Assembly: GCA_015066015.1 (NCBI GenBank)
Contig: SVPE01000012.1
Coordinates: forward strand, 1 to 64,000
DNA: 64,000 nucleotides
Origin: Oscillospiraceae bacterium
Lineage (GTDB): Bacteria; Bacillota; Clostridia; Oscillospirales; Acutalibacteraceae
Direction of reading: 5' to 3'
Below the pieces are notes generated by a model that saw only the letters and a program-made list of their open reading frames with translations, did no database searches and was not told where the DNA came from. Below are positions 55,780 through 64,000 of this stretch, piece by piece. A program made the position numbers and the translations under genes. Numbering within the stretch: the stretch's first letter is position 1; each line of letters opens with the position of its first letter.

Positions 55780-55897
55780 CGGCGAGGCGGAACGCACTAA
55801 GGTGCGTTTTCGCCAACAAAAATCGGTTTCGGGAACGGGAAAGCGATTTTTATTGGCGGTCCTGCCTTTTCCGCAGGAAAAGGCAGGCGCCTCGCCG
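55780..55897. repeat. Four-way-junction repeat, copy D
   Basis: This lies between convergent genes, beyond the + strand terminator. The outer stem is 55780-55789/55888-55897 (CGGCGAGGCG). Arm 1 is 55790-55809 (GAACGCAC, loop TAAG, one wobble). Arm 2 is 55811-55858 (CGCCAA, mismatch, AAAAATCG; apical GGAACGGGAAA). Arm 3 is 55861-55887 (12 bp, CCTGCCTTTTCC, loop GCA). Helices are separated by 0-2 bases. Confidence 0.85.
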
Positions 55898-55925
55898 TAT
55901 GTTCGGCAAAATCAGAATTACGTAT

Positions 55926-55953
55926 AAAAAAGGACACCTTGCGGTGTCCTTAA
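55926..55953 (-). terminator. Terminator of ispH-rpsA cluster
   Basis: Minus strand AAGGACACC / GGTGTCCTT with loop GCAA, followed by TTTTTTATAC. Confidence 0.9.
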
Positions 55954-55958
55954 TTTTA

Positions 55959-57974
55959 TTATTCACCTGCTTCTTCTGCTGCCTCTTCGATAACCTCTTC
56001 AGCAACTTCTTCAGTTGCTTCCTCAACTGCCTCGTCAGCAGCGGGCTCGATGAGTGCGCGGATTGAAAGGCTTACACGCTTCTTATCGAAGTCGATTTCA
56101 GTAATCTTAACTGTAACCTCTTCACCGATGGAAAGAACTTCCTTGGGAGAAGCAATGTGACGGTCAGCAATCTGTGAAATGTGAATAAGACCGTCAATAC
56201 CGTCGATAATTGTTGCAAATGCACCGAATGTTGTAAGACCTACAACCTTGGCTGTTACAACTGAACCTACGGGATAATCTCTCTTGAGGATTTCCCAGGG
56301 ATTGTCTTCGATTCTCTTGTAGCCGAGAGAAATCTTTCTCTTTTCAGCGTCGAGAGCCTTAACAAATACCTTAACGGTATCGCCTACGTTTACAACCTCT
56401 GAGGGGTGCTTGATACGCTTCCAGGAAAGCTCTGAGATATGTACCATACCGTCAACGCCGCCAAGGTCAACAAATGCACCGTAGTTTGTAAGTGACTTAA
56501 CTGTACCTGTGAACTCCTGACCTTCTGCGATGTCTGCCCAGAAAGCTTCTGTTGCAGCCTTACGCTCCTCACGGAGAACAGCACGGATTGAGCCTACAAC
56601 TCTCTTCTTCTGCTCGTCAAGGTCAATAAGTCTGAGCTTAACGGACTGCTTAACAAGCTGTGCAAGGTCTTCGTCCTTTGCAAGGCCTGTCTGTGAAGCG
56701 GGGATGAATACTCTTGCGCCCATGGGGTAGCAGATAACGCCGCCTCTTACTGCTTCTGCAACAACTGCCTCAACGATTTCGTCGTTTTCCTTTGCTGCAA
56801 CAATGTTTGACCATGAAGCTCTTCTGTCGTAAAGACGCTTTGAAAGCTTCATAGTGCCTTCATTATCATTTGTTTTCATGATAATGAGGTTGAGCTCATC
56901 GCCAATCTTAAGCTCCTTTGAAGGATCAGCAGTGGGATCGTTGCTGTATTCTTCAACGGGGATAAAACCGGCATACTTTCTTCCGATGTCAACCTGAATC
57001 TCGTTGGGGGCAATGCCAACAACTATGCCAACGACATTGGGGTTGTCACTTGTATCGTCAATGCTATCAACGGCTGCTAAAAACAGCTCCTGATCCTGCG
57101 TCTCCTTTGTAATTTTTGTGTCATTAAAGTTTTCGGTCATAATGACTTCAACCTCCTTTATTATACGTGCAGGTGTTGACGCACCCGCTGTTATACCAAT
57201 TTTTTCGCTACCCTCCAGATTAAGAGAATAAATTTCCTCAGGTCTTTCAATAAGATACGTTTTACAATTCTTTTCACAGACATTTTTCAGCTTTACCGTA
57301 TTCGAGCTGAAGTGACCGCCGATTACCAACATGACGTCATTTCTCTTGGAAAGAAGCTCTGCTTCGTCCTGTCTGTTTTGGGTAGCTTTACATATTGTAT
57401 CAAATGAAATCGAATTTGTACAGAGTTTTTCGAGAATTTTTCTACATTTTTTCCACTCTTTTACGGAAAAAGTTGTCTGCGCGACAATTATAATTTCTTT
57501 ATTAGAAAAATTATTGTTTTCGTATAAAATTTCAGACAATCTGTTCTCATTCGCAAAGACAAAAGACGCTCCCCTGCAGTGACTTCTGAAGCCGCATACC
57601 TCAGGATGAGACTCATCACCTGCTATAAGCACAATATTGTCCTCACGGGAATTTTCTTTGATTATTTTGTGAATTTTGATTACATAAGGGCAGGTAGCGT
57701 CCGTATAGGGTATACCATTTTCCTCAAGCTCGTTTATAACCTGCTTTGTAACGCCGTGAGCACGGATAACAACCTCATAGCCTTCAGGTGTATCTGACGG
57801 GGAATCTATTATTTTTGCTCCCCTGCTCTCCAGCTCCTCAATAACCTGCGGATTATGTATGATAGGCCCGAGGGTGCAGACAAGTCTGCCCTCATCGAGC
57901 TTTTCTTCAAGTATCTTTACGGCACGGTTTACACCAAAGCAGAAGCCCGCCGTTTTTGCAGTTTCAAATTTCAT
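55959..57974 (-). CDS. ispH-rpsA: Bifunctional IspH reductase / ribosomal protein S1 fusion
   Basis: This 671-residue protein joins two functions. Residues 1-281 are 4-hydroxy-3-methylbut-2-enyl diphosphate reductase (last MEP-pathway step), with cluster cysteines in AGFCFGVNRAV (Cys12), TDATCPYV and FDTICKATQNRQ. Residues about 300-630 hold four S1 RNA-binding domains (the last two start GQEFTGTVKSLTNYGAFVDL and GSVVTAKVVGLTTFGAF), followed by an acidic Glu/Ala tail. The fusion is known in Clostridia. An internal AAGGAGG (57152-57158) sits 11 nt before an in-frame ATG (57140, MTENFND) exactly at the domain border. Confidence 0.95.
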   Translation of the reverse strand: MKFETAKTAGFCFGVNRAVKILEEKLDEGRLVCTLGPIIHNPQVIEELESRGAKIIDSPSDTPEGYEVVIRAHGVTKQVINELEENGIPYTDATCPYVIKIHKIIKENSREDNIVLIAGDESHPEVCGFRSHCRGASFVFANENRLSEILYENNNFSNKEIIIVAQTTFSVKEWKKCRKILEKLCTNSISFDTICKATQNRQDEAELLSKRNDVMLVIGGHFSSNTVKLKNVCEKNCKTYLIERPEEIYSLNLEGSEKIGITAGASTPARIIKEVEVIMTENFNDTKITKETQDQELFLAAVDSIDDTSDNPNVVGIVVGIAPNEIQVDIGRKYAGFIPVEEYSNDPTADPSKELKIGDELNLIIMKTNDNEGTMKLSKRLYDRRASWSNIVAAKENDEIVEAVVAEAVRGGVICYPMGARVFIPASQTGLAKDEDLAQLVKQSVKLRLIDLDEQKKRVVGSIRAVLREERKAATEAFWADIAEGQEFTGTVKSLTNYGAFVDLGGVDGMVHISELSWKRIKHPSEVVNVGDTVKVFVKALDAEKRKISLGYKRIEDNPWEILKRDYPVGSVVTAKVVGLTTFGAFATIIDGIDGLIHISQIADRHIASPKEVLSIGEEVTVKITEIDFDKKRVSLSIRALIEPAADEAVEEATEEVAEEVIEEAAEEAGE
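57138..57158 (-). promoter_or_regulatory. Internal ribosome binding site at the IspH/S1 border
   Basis: Minus strand AAGGAGG, 11 nt, then ATG in frame. Translation from here would give a free S1-type protein of about 393 residues. The site is stronger than that of the full-length start, which lacks a clear GGAGG (AAAGGAGT lies 9-16 nt upstream). Confidence 0.6.
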
Positions 57975-57976
57975 TG

Positions 57977-58636
57977 CTACTCCTTTGAATAAAAGGAATC
58001 TGTATCAAGCCACAGCTTCCTTATCTCATTCATAATTTTTTCCGATGCAGCCTTCATTTCGCGTGATCTGTTCTCACCCTCAAAGCCAAGCTCACTGTTT
58101 TTTATCACTTTGCCGAACCGCACTATGATTACCGGTCTGAAACGGCTGCACCCGGGCTTTCTGTAAAGGCAGGCAGGAAGAATGTCTGCCCCCGAAACAC
58201 GGGCTAAATACCCCACACCCGTAAGTGCTTCAGTGGGTACAAGGCTTTCGTGCTGACGGACTCTTCTGCCTTCGGGAAAAATCCCCAGAACCTTTTCCTC
58301 CTCAAGCACCCTCAATGCATATCTCAGAGCTTTTCTGTCAGAAGAGCATCTTTTAACAGGGAAGGCGTTCATCAATGTAAAAAGCGTCGCAAGGTCTTTC
58401 CTTTGGAAAAGATCGCTTTTTGCCATATAGTGAATTTTTCTCGGGCAATTGGCAACAACAAATGCAGGGTCAGGCGTGCCTATATGGTTGCAGGCAATTA
58501 TAAGCCTCCCCGTTAACGGCACGTTTTCTCTTCCGATACACTCCGACGAATAAATAATGTGCGAAAGAATTTTTAGTATCGGCTTAACAAAAGTGTAGGT
58601 CTTATGATCCTTAAGACTACCGTAATCAAAGTACAA
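57977..58636 (-). CDS. plsC: 1-acyl-sn-glycerol-3-phosphate acyltransferase
   Basis: A 219-residue acyltransferase of phospholipid synthesis (phosphatidic acid formation). The catalytic HxxxxD motif is in ACNHIGTPDPAF. The acyl-acceptor motif is FPEGRR (usually FPEGTR), and a third motif, PTEALTGVGYLARVSGADILPA, is also seen. It starts 29 nt after cmk and ends 2 nt before ispH-rpsA, as in the conserved cmk-plsC-ispH cluster of Clostridia. The start ATG at 58636 has only a weak ribosome binding site. Confidence 0.9.
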   Translation of the reverse strand: MYFDYGSLKDHKTYTFVKPILKILSHIIYSSECIGRENVPLTGRLIIACNHIGTPDPAFVVANCPRKIHYMAKSDLFQRKDLATLFTLMNAFPVKRCSSDRKALRYALRVLEEEKVLGIFPEGRRVRQHESLVPTEALTGVGYLARVSGADILPACLYRKPGCSRFRPVIIVRFGKVIKNSELGFEGENRSREMKAASEKIMNEIRKLWLDTDSFYSKE

Positions 58637-58665
58637 TCAAATCAACTCTTTAAATCAAACTGTAC

Positions 58666-59337
58666 TTATATGTTGCCCTTGATTGTGTCAATTATAAGCC
58701 GAATTGACTCTTCAAGTCCGATATTGCTTGTGTCACATAAAATTGCATCATCTGCCTGCTTAAGCGGTGCAATTGCTCTGTGTGAGTCATCGTAATCACG
58801 CTTTATCATATCAGCAAGCACTTCCTCATAAGGTGTATTTATTCCCTTTTCCTGAAGCTCCTTGAAGCGTCTTTCTGCCCTGGCTTCAGGTGATGCCGTA
58901 AGAAAAATTTTAACATCGGCATCCGGAAGCACAACCGTACCTATATCTCTGCCGTCCATAATGCAGTTATTGGTTTTTGCAAGATTCTTCTGCAAATCAA
59001 AAAGATAAGCTCTGACCTTAGGTACTGCAGAAACCCTTGATGCCGCCATTGAGGCTTCAGGTGTACGGATATCGGAAGAAACATCCTCACCATTGAGGAA
59101 CATTCTCTGTTCACCGTCGATAAAACGAAGCTCTACACTGAGGTCATCGGTAAGTGTGGAGATAACCGCACTGTCATCCTGAATGTCAACGCCCATTCTT
59201 AAGGCGTTGAGTCCCACAGTCCTGTAAAGAGCGCCTGTATCAATATAGATGTAGCCGAGCTCTGCAGCTGCCTTTCTTGAAATTGTACTTTTTCCTGCAC
59301 CTGCAGGTCCGTCGATTGCTACGTTAATGAATTTCAT
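58666..59337 (-). CDS. cmk: Cytidylate kinase
   Basis: A 223-residue CMP kinase. The P-loop is GPAGAGKST, followed by YIDTGALYRTVGL. The CMP-binding DGRDIGTVVLPDAD and LID region ASPEARAERRFKEL are seen. I chose the ATG at 59337 (MKFINVAID), since AGGAGA lies 8 nt upstream. It is first in cmk-plsC-ispH/rpsA. Confidence 0.95.
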   Translation of the reverse strand: MKFINVAIDGPAGAGKSTISRKAAAELGYIYIDTGALYRTVGLNALRMGVDIQDDSAVISTLTDDLSVELRFIDGEQRMFLNGEDVSSDIRTPEASMAASRVSAVPKVRAYLFDLQKNLAKTNNCIMDGRDIGTVVLPDADVKIFLTASPEARAERRFKELQEKGINTPYEEVLADMIKRDYDDSHRAIAPLKQADDAILCDTSNIGLEESIRLIIDTIKGNI

Positions 59338-59523
59338 AATCATTTCTCCTGTAAGCGGCAATCCGGTTTATGGAATCAGATATTCCTCCGTAAAGCCTGA
59401 ATTTTTTTATTATTCCGTTTAATCTGCTTCGTTTCGCAGTGTCTGTAAAGCCTTCTGTTTTCAATTTCATCCTGAGCGGCAAAAGAAAGTACAGTACGCT
59501 TAACTCGCAGCTTTGTACCCGTA

Positions 59524-60771
59524 TTAATCCGGATTACTGACCGCGGATTCACCCGCTAATCTGCCTGTTGAAAAGGCTATCTGCAAATTATAACCACCGG
59601 TATATGCATCAACGTCGATAACCTCACCTGCAAAATAAAGTCCCCTACAGAGCTTTGATTCCATTGTTCTGGGATCAATTTCCCTTACGCTGACACCGCC
59701 GGAGGTAACAATTGCCTCCTCGATAGGTCTGAAGCCATTTACCGTTACCTTCAGATCCTTGAGAATATTCACAAGTGTGCCTCTCTGTTCACGGGTAATC
59801 TGATTTACCTTTGCAGAGGGTCTTATGCCCGAAAGTCTTACAATTACAGGGACAATTTTTTTCGGAAGAAGAGCGTCAAGAGCGTTGATGAAGTTTTTAT
59901 TTGCATTTTCAAGAAAATCTCTTTGTATACGCTTATCGAGCTGCTCATAGGTAAGACCGGGCTTAAGGTCAATGTGTATCTCATACTTTCTCGGCTTCAT
60001 ATTATTCATATGAGCACTGGCACTGAGAATAACGGGTCCCGATACACCAAAATGTGTAAAAAGCATTTCTCCGAAATCCTTATAAACTTCCTTGTAGCTC
60101 TCACTGTCAAGAACAGTGATTTCTATATTGCGCAGGGAAAGCCCCTGCAAATCCATACAAAAGCCCTCATGGCATACAAGAGGCACAAGAGAAGGCTTAA
60201 GCTCCGTTACGGTATGTCCTGCCTGCTTTGCAAGGGTGTAACCGTCACCGGTAGAGCCTGTAAGCGGATAGGATACTCCGCCCGTTGCAACAATAACAGC
60301 ATCTGCCATATGCTCTGCGCCGTCTTCGAGTCTTACACCCCTGACAGTACCGTCATCTATTATAAGCTCTGTTACTCTGCCTTTGATACGCTTTGCACCG
60401 CTATCCTGACTGAAGGCATTCAGAGCGTCAACAATGTCAACGGCCTTATCACTTTCAGGAAAGACTCTGTTACCCCTTTCAACCTTGAGAGGTACTCCCA
60501 TATCCTCAAAAAACTCAATGGTATCAGTGGGCATAAATTTTGAAAATGCACCGTAAAGGAATCTGCCGTTTGTGGGCACTGCAGAAATCAGCTCATTTAT
60601 AAGAGTACAGTTATTGGTCACGTTACAGCGACCCTTACCTGTTATCATAACCTTTCGTGCCACCTTGTCGTTACGCTCGATAACGAGGACCTCTGCGCCC
60701 GCTTCACCGGCAACACCAGATGCCATAAGACCCGCCGCACCTGCACCGACAACAATAATTTTTTTACTCAT
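59524..60771 (-). CDS. HI0933/YhiN-family NAD(P)/FAD-dependent oxidoreductase
   Basis: A 415-residue flavoprotein of the HI0933/YhiN (BaiN-like) family. The FAD motif is VVGAGAAGLMASGVAGEAGAE with ERNDKVARKVMITGKGRCNVTN; later motifs are ATGGVSYPLTGSTGDGYTLA and the C-terminal GLYFAGEVIDVDAYTGGYNLQ. Members are widely conserved; BaiN is proposed to act in bile acid 7-dehydroxylation, but the general role is unknown. It lies upstream of cmk on the same strand with 186 nt between them, containing nothing I recognise, and has its own promoter (60808-60836). Confidence 0.88.
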   Translation of the reverse strand: MSKKIIVVGAGAAGLMASGVAGEAGAEVLVIERNDKVARKVMITGKGRCNVTNNCTLINELISAVPTNGRFLYGAFSKFMPTDTIEFFEDMGVPLKVERGNRVFPESDKAVDIVDALNAFSQDSGAKRIKGRVTELIIDDGTVRGVRLEDGAEHMADAVIVATGGVSYPLTGSTGDGYTLAKQAGHTVTELKPSLVPLVCHEGFCMDLQGLSLRNIEITVLDSESYKEVYKDFGEMLFTHFGVSGPVILSASAHMNNMKPRKYEIHIDLKPGLTYEQLDKRIQRDFLENANKNFINALDALLPKKIVPVIVRLSGIRPSAKVNQITREQRGTLVNILKDLKVTVNGFRPIEEAIVTSGGVSVREIDPRTMESKLCRGLYFAGEVIDVDAYTGGYNLQIAFSTGRLAGESAVSNPD

Positions 60772-60807
60772 TTGTATTACTCCAAAAAATCAATAATCTA
60801 AAAAAAT

Positions 60808-60836
60808 ATTATACAGTAAATGCGTAATCTTTTCAA
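60808..60836 (-). promoter_or_regulatory. Promoter of the YhiN-like gene and possibly the cmk cluster
   Basis: Minus strand TTGAAA (60831-60836), 17-nt spacer, TATAAT (60808-60813). Confidence 0.65.
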
Positions 60837-60962
60837 GGGCAAACAAAAATAAAATGCAGAACACAGTGTGTAAAATGTACTCTTTATCGGTTGCATCCTG
60901 CTTTATTTTGTATAGCGTAACCTCTGAATCAAAAATATTTATCCCGCTATCAGAGTTTTACA

Positions 60963-60992
60963 AAAAAAAGTGCCTTGCCTGAGCAAAGCACC
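60963..60992 (-). terminator. Terminator of the AspT-like gene
   Basis: Minus strand stem GTGCTTTGC / GCAAGGCAC around a short loop, followed by eight T residues. Confidence 0.85.
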
Positions 60993-61000
60993 TTTGTTTA

Positions 61001-62263
61001 TTAAAGTAAAATTACGAGGAACTGTGAAACGAGTACAACGGCGATAAGTGCTATAGGATAGGTTGCTGCATAAGCTGCGGCAACATCCTCTGTACCTGCT
61101 GTTGAGATAAGAGTTCCGAGAGCAGGTGTTGAGGTCATACCGCCTGTAATTGAGCCGAGGTTGTTGAGAAGGCTGAGCTTGAGCACGTATCTTGCAAAAA
61201 GATAACCGATAATCAAAGGAACGAATGTCATAATAATGCCGTACACGAAATACATAACGTCAAAATTTTCAACAAACTCTGCACCGCCGGGAATACCTGC
61301 ACCTACAAGAAAAAGAACAAGTCCGAGTTCACGGAAAAGCTTAAGCGTGCTCTGAGCAGGCATAATGTTTACTCTGCCGATTCTGGAGAAGTGGCCGAGA
61401 ATAAGTGAAACAAGAAGACATCCGCCCGTTGTTGTAAGTGAGAAGCATGTACCTGAAAGGCCCTGTGAAGAAAGGGGAATCTTAATCTGACCGATTACTG
61501 TACCAAGGATTGCTGCAAGTGAGAATGCGGCGATACCCATATGGTCGATATCGAAAAGCTTACCCTTGAAGGCTTTCTTTTCGCCTTCTTCCTTGATAAC
61601 GAGCTTTGCTCTTTCTTCGTCCATATCAGCCTTTGTAAGCTTAGGAATAAGCTGCACGAAAAGAACAACACCGATAACACCGAAGATGTATGCAATGCCG
61701 TGACCTACGGAAACAAGTGACTGAAACTCAGGTGCAACCGTTGCCTTTGCCGCTGAGAAAGCGGGGGTTGATGTAAGTGAGCCTGAAAGAAGACCTACTA
61801 TCATAGCAACAAATCCATCCTGCTCTGTGATTGAGCCACCATAACCGATAACCTCACCAAGACCGATACAACCGGCAGCAGCAAGTCCGCCTGCAAGGAT
61901 AATGATAATTCCCAGAAGAACGTATGACTTGAAGTTTCTTTTAAAGTTACCGAAGAACTTAGGTCCTGCAATAAATCCGACCGATGTTACGAAAAGAACA
62001 AGGCCGAGGCTTTCAACAAGAGAAAGTCCGCTGTTAAAATCGTAGGGCTTGGATGAAAAGTCGAAAAGAAGCTCGCCGCTTTCATTTACACCGAAGAAAA
62101 GAGCGCCTACAACAAGTGCGATAATGAAAACACCTGCATCACCGAGTGAAATGCCTTTTATTGTGATTCTGCCGAGAAGGTATCCGAACATCAACACGGC
62201 AAACACTACAAAAAGCAAGGTTGAAAGGTTGCTGATGGAGATTACTCCGCCTAATAAACTCAT
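61001..62263 (-). CDS. AspT/YidE-family (AAEx) transporter
   Basis: A 420-residue protein with about 10-11 hydrophobic segments arranged as two Asp-Al_Ex repeats. Each repeat carries the family motif: GLLSGSLTSTPAFSAAKAT (about 160-180) and GSITGGMTSTPALGTLIST (about 380-400). The central cytoplasmic loop is charged but lacks the TrkA_C domains found in larger members. The family includes the aspartate:alanine exchanger; the substrate here is unknown. The promoter at 62313-62341 lies next to an inverted repeat. Confidence 0.85.
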   Translation of the reverse strand: MSLLGGVISISNLSTLLFVVFAVLMFGYLLGRITIKGISLGDAGVFIIALVVGALFFGVNESGELLFDFSSKPYDFNSGLSLVESLGLVLFVTSVGFIAGPKFFGNFKRNFKSYVLLGIIIILAGGLAAAGCIGLGEVIGYGGSITEQDGFVAMIVGLLSGSLTSTPAFSAAKATVAPEFQSLVSVGHGIAYIFGVIGVVLFVQLIPKLTKADMDEERAKLVIKEEGEKKAFKGKLFDIDHMGIAAFSLAAILGTVIGQIKIPLSSQGLSGTCFSLTTTGGCLLVSLILGHFSRIGRVNIMPAQSTLKLFRELGLVLFLVGAGIPGGAEFVENFDVMYFVYGIIMTFVPLIIGYLFARYVLKLSLLNNLGSITGGMTSTPALGTLISTAGTEDVAAAYAATYPIALIAVVLVSQFLVILL

Positions 62264-62312
62264 TTTTCTGTCCTCCGTTAGAGCTATTTATTTTTATATT
62301 TAAACCTTAAAA

Positions 62313-62341
62313 ATTCTACCATTGACAGCGCAAAATGTCAA
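62313..62341 (-). promoter_or_regulatory. Promoter and possible operator of the AspT-like gene
   Basis: Minus strand TTGACA (62336-62341), 17-nt spacer, TAGAAT (62313-62318). Just upstream, TGTCAAAG...CTTGACA (62336-62366) forms an inverted repeat overlapping the -35, a possible regulator site. Confidence 0.65.
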
Positions 62342-62449
62342 AGTCAAAAGTGGACAAACTTGACAAATAAAGATGCCCACTTTTGTGTATTGTTAACAGT
62401 TTTATTTTTTGCTATATATTACTGATATAGGGATATATCAGCCTTCATA

Positions 62450-63826
62450 TTACGCCCAGATAATCCAGAGAAGAACATAACCTGTAACAACAGCGGCTAT
62501 TGTAAAAGGAATACCGAATTTCATAAAGGTGGTAGCCTTGACCTCATAGCCCTCCTTACGGAGAATGCCGATACCTGTGATGTTTGCACTTGCACCGATA
62601 GGTGTAAGGTTTCCGCCAAGAGTCGCACCGCAAAGAAGTCCGTAATAAAGAATTGTAGGATTCTCAAGGCCTACGCTTGATGCAATTACGGGAACAATCG
62701 AAAGCATTGTTGCAGTATATGGTATGTTATCTATAAATGCTGAAAGAAGAACAGACATCCACACAATAACAGTATAAACAACAAATACCGAGCCCGAACC
62801 GAGTGATCCGATTGCCTGACCGATTACATCAATAACACCTGCATTCTTGATGCCGCCGATAACAATGAAAAGTGCAGTAAGAAGAATTATTGTGTAGTAG
62901 TCGATTTCCTTGAACGCATTTTTTACAACATCCTTGTTCCTTTTTATAAAAAACTCTCTTATAACTCCGACAATGAAAAATCCGATACAGATAACACCGT
63001 TAGTTATGTCAGGCTTATAAAACTGACCTTCTGCGGCATTAGCTTTGTAAGGAATGAATGAGACCGCAATCAAAGCAAGCACTGTGCCGACAAGAAGGTA
63101 TGTCGGGAATTTATCTTCAACCTTTGTTCTTCCGGAAAAATCAATTTTTGAGTTTTCCTTACGGAACATAAAGTAAATGATAAAGGCACTTGCAATTGCA
63201 CCTGCCTGAACAACAAAGAACATACCCACATGTCCGTCATCAACAAAGAAGTCGGAAAAATCAAGATTAGCCTGTTTTGCAAGAAGAATTGAGGTTGTGT
63301 CACCAACAAGAGTTGCAGCACCCTGAAGGTTTGAGGAAACCGCAATACATATTATTGAGGGAACAGGTGAAATACCGACCTTTTTACAGAAAGCAAGAGC
63401 GACGGGTGCAATCATAAGAACAGTTGCAACATTATCAACAAAAGCTGAAACTATACCCGCAAAAAGAGAAAGTGCGATAATCACCCACTTCATATCCGGC
63501 ATCTTGGAAATAAGAATGTCACTCATCAGCTGCGGCATCTTCGACTCGATAAACAGGAAAACCGTGCCCATTGTACCGGCAATCATCATTATGACATTCC
63601 AGTCAATTTCAGAAAGAGCCCGGCTGATGCCGTAAGAAAAGGTGCTGTCCCCGACTGTAAAGAAGCCTTCACCGAAAATTGCGGGATTGACCGTTGCAAT
63701 TGTACCAAGGACAATAAATATCAATGCTGAAGCAACTGTGATGTGAGGTCTGTATTTCTGGGAAACCAACATCAGAACGTAAGTTACCGCAAATACTGCC
63801 AACGCTGTAATTGTGATAGGACTCAT
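62450..63826 (-). CDS. SLC13/ArsB-type anion permease
   Basis: A 458-residue transporter of the ion transporter superfamily (CitMHS/NhaD/ArsB group), with about 12 hydrophobic segments. Each half has its signature: AFVDNVATVLMIAP and SAFIDNIPYTATMLSIVP, with GNLTPIGASANITG near the end. Such proteins move dicarboxylates, citrate, arsenite or Na+. The start is the ATG at 63826 with AAAGGAG upstream. A strong hairpin with a T-tract (63860-63905) lies in its leader. Confidence 0.87.
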   Translation of the reverse strand: MSPITITALAVFAVTYVLMLVSQKYRPHITVASALIFIVLGTIATVNPAIFGEGFFTVGDSTFSYGISRALSEIDWNVIMMIAGTMGTVFLFIESKMPQLMSDILISKMPDMKWVIIALSLFAGIVSAFVDNVATVLMIAPVALAFCKKVGISPVPSIICIAVSSNLQGAATLVGDTTSILLAKQANLDFSDFFVDDGHVGMFFVVQAGAIASAFIIYFMFRKENSKIDFSGRTKVEDKFPTYLLVGTVLALIAVSFIPYKANAAEGQFYKPDITNGVICIGFFIVGVIREFFIKRNKDVVKNAFKEIDYYTIILLTALFIVIGGIKNAGVIDVIGQAIGSLGSGSVFVVYTVIVWMSVLLSAFIDNIPYTATMLSIVPVIASSVGLENPTILYYGLLCGATLGGNLTPIGASANITGIGILRKEGYEVKATTFMKFGIPFTIAAVVTGYVLLWIIWA

Positions 63827-63859
63827 TTTGTAACTCCTTTTGGTATTATTAGTCTGCGC

Positions 63860-63905
63860 AAAAAAAGACAGAAAACCTGAGGCATATACCTTAGGTGTTC
63901 TGTCT
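63860..63905 (-). terminator. Terminator or attenuator upstream of the SLC13-type gene
   Basis: Minus strand stem of about 15 bp (AGACAGAACACCTAAGG / CCTCAGGTTTTCTGTCT, two mismatches) followed by seven T residues, 34 nt before the start codon. It could end an upstream gene outside the window or attenuate this gene. Confidence 0.7.
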
Positions 63906-64000
63906 GAATTTATCAGTCGTTTCCGTGCAAAATGCAAGCGATTTTCGGCATAATAAATTACAACCCTAAACAAATAACCTGTGTATTCACAAGCTATGAC

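Noticed and set aside
59923-60543. 206-residue + strand open frame
   Set aside because: It is fully antisense to the conserved YhiN-like flavoprotein and has no family features.

Overview
The window looks like the chromosome of a gut-type, spore-lineage Clostridia (Bacillota; most likely an Oscillospiraceae/Ruminococcaceae relative). This rests on an IspH reductase fused to ribosomal protein S1, an N-terminally extended L27 encoded next to its protease Prp, IreB, a CD1871A-type CxxC miniprotein, SpoIVB, a T-box leader on pheST, AAGGAGG-type ribosome binding sites and many textbook sigma-A promoters with 17-nt spacers. No phage, plasmid or intact transposase is present. It reads as core chromosome broken up by small structured intergenic repeats.

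Layout. 1-3 kb: small secreted protein, XRE regulator, uvrC. 3-7 kb: sugar-type MFS permease plus a GtaA/DUF4965-like enzyme, then an IS200-like hairpin repeat. 7-13 kb: T-box-controlled pheST, a zinc-ribbon membrane protein, and rplU-prp-rpmA behind an L21-type leader. 13-21 kb: mtaB convergent with tmcAL, rfbCD, an 8Fe ferredoxin missed by ORF length cut-offs, a condensation-like acyltransferase with a zinc-ribbon partner, and holB-ricT. 21-28 kb: MFS, MATE and AGCS transporters, spoIVB, a zinc-ribbon membrane protein and a two-gene TSUP exporter. 28-34 kb: a carotenoid-isomerase-like flavoprotein with a ferredoxin-reductase-like partner, then a TIR protein with three membrane spans and a large SecD-like ectodomain. 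34-46 kb: small membrane and accessory genes, an ECF S-component behind an attenuator-like leader, a BspA-like surface protein, tRNA-Arg(CCG), ireB, a CxxC peptide overlapping a NapH-like ferredoxin, DUF421/DUF4363, an RNA methyltransferase and hpf. 46-55 kb: an alpha-galactosidase/CBM9/sugar-kinase operon, a two-component system, a PanE-like reductase and DUF2804. 55-64 kb: a membrane protein, ispH-rpsA/plsC/cmk/flavoprotein, and two anion transporters.

The most striking undescribed signal is a family of four intergenic elements (20940-21101, 28369-28526, 43905-44018, 55780-55897). Each folds into a nearly perfect four-way junction: an outer stem plus three arms with 0-2 unpaired bases between helices. 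Stem sequences differ between copies while pairing is kept, and all four lie only between convergent genes. Other leads are the TIR-SecD-like fusion protein, the ECF leader with mutually exclusive pairings, a strong internal ribosome binding site inside the ispH-rpsA fusion, a nested hairpin array at 37860-38031, and a repeat that abuts the T-tracts of intrinsic terminators.
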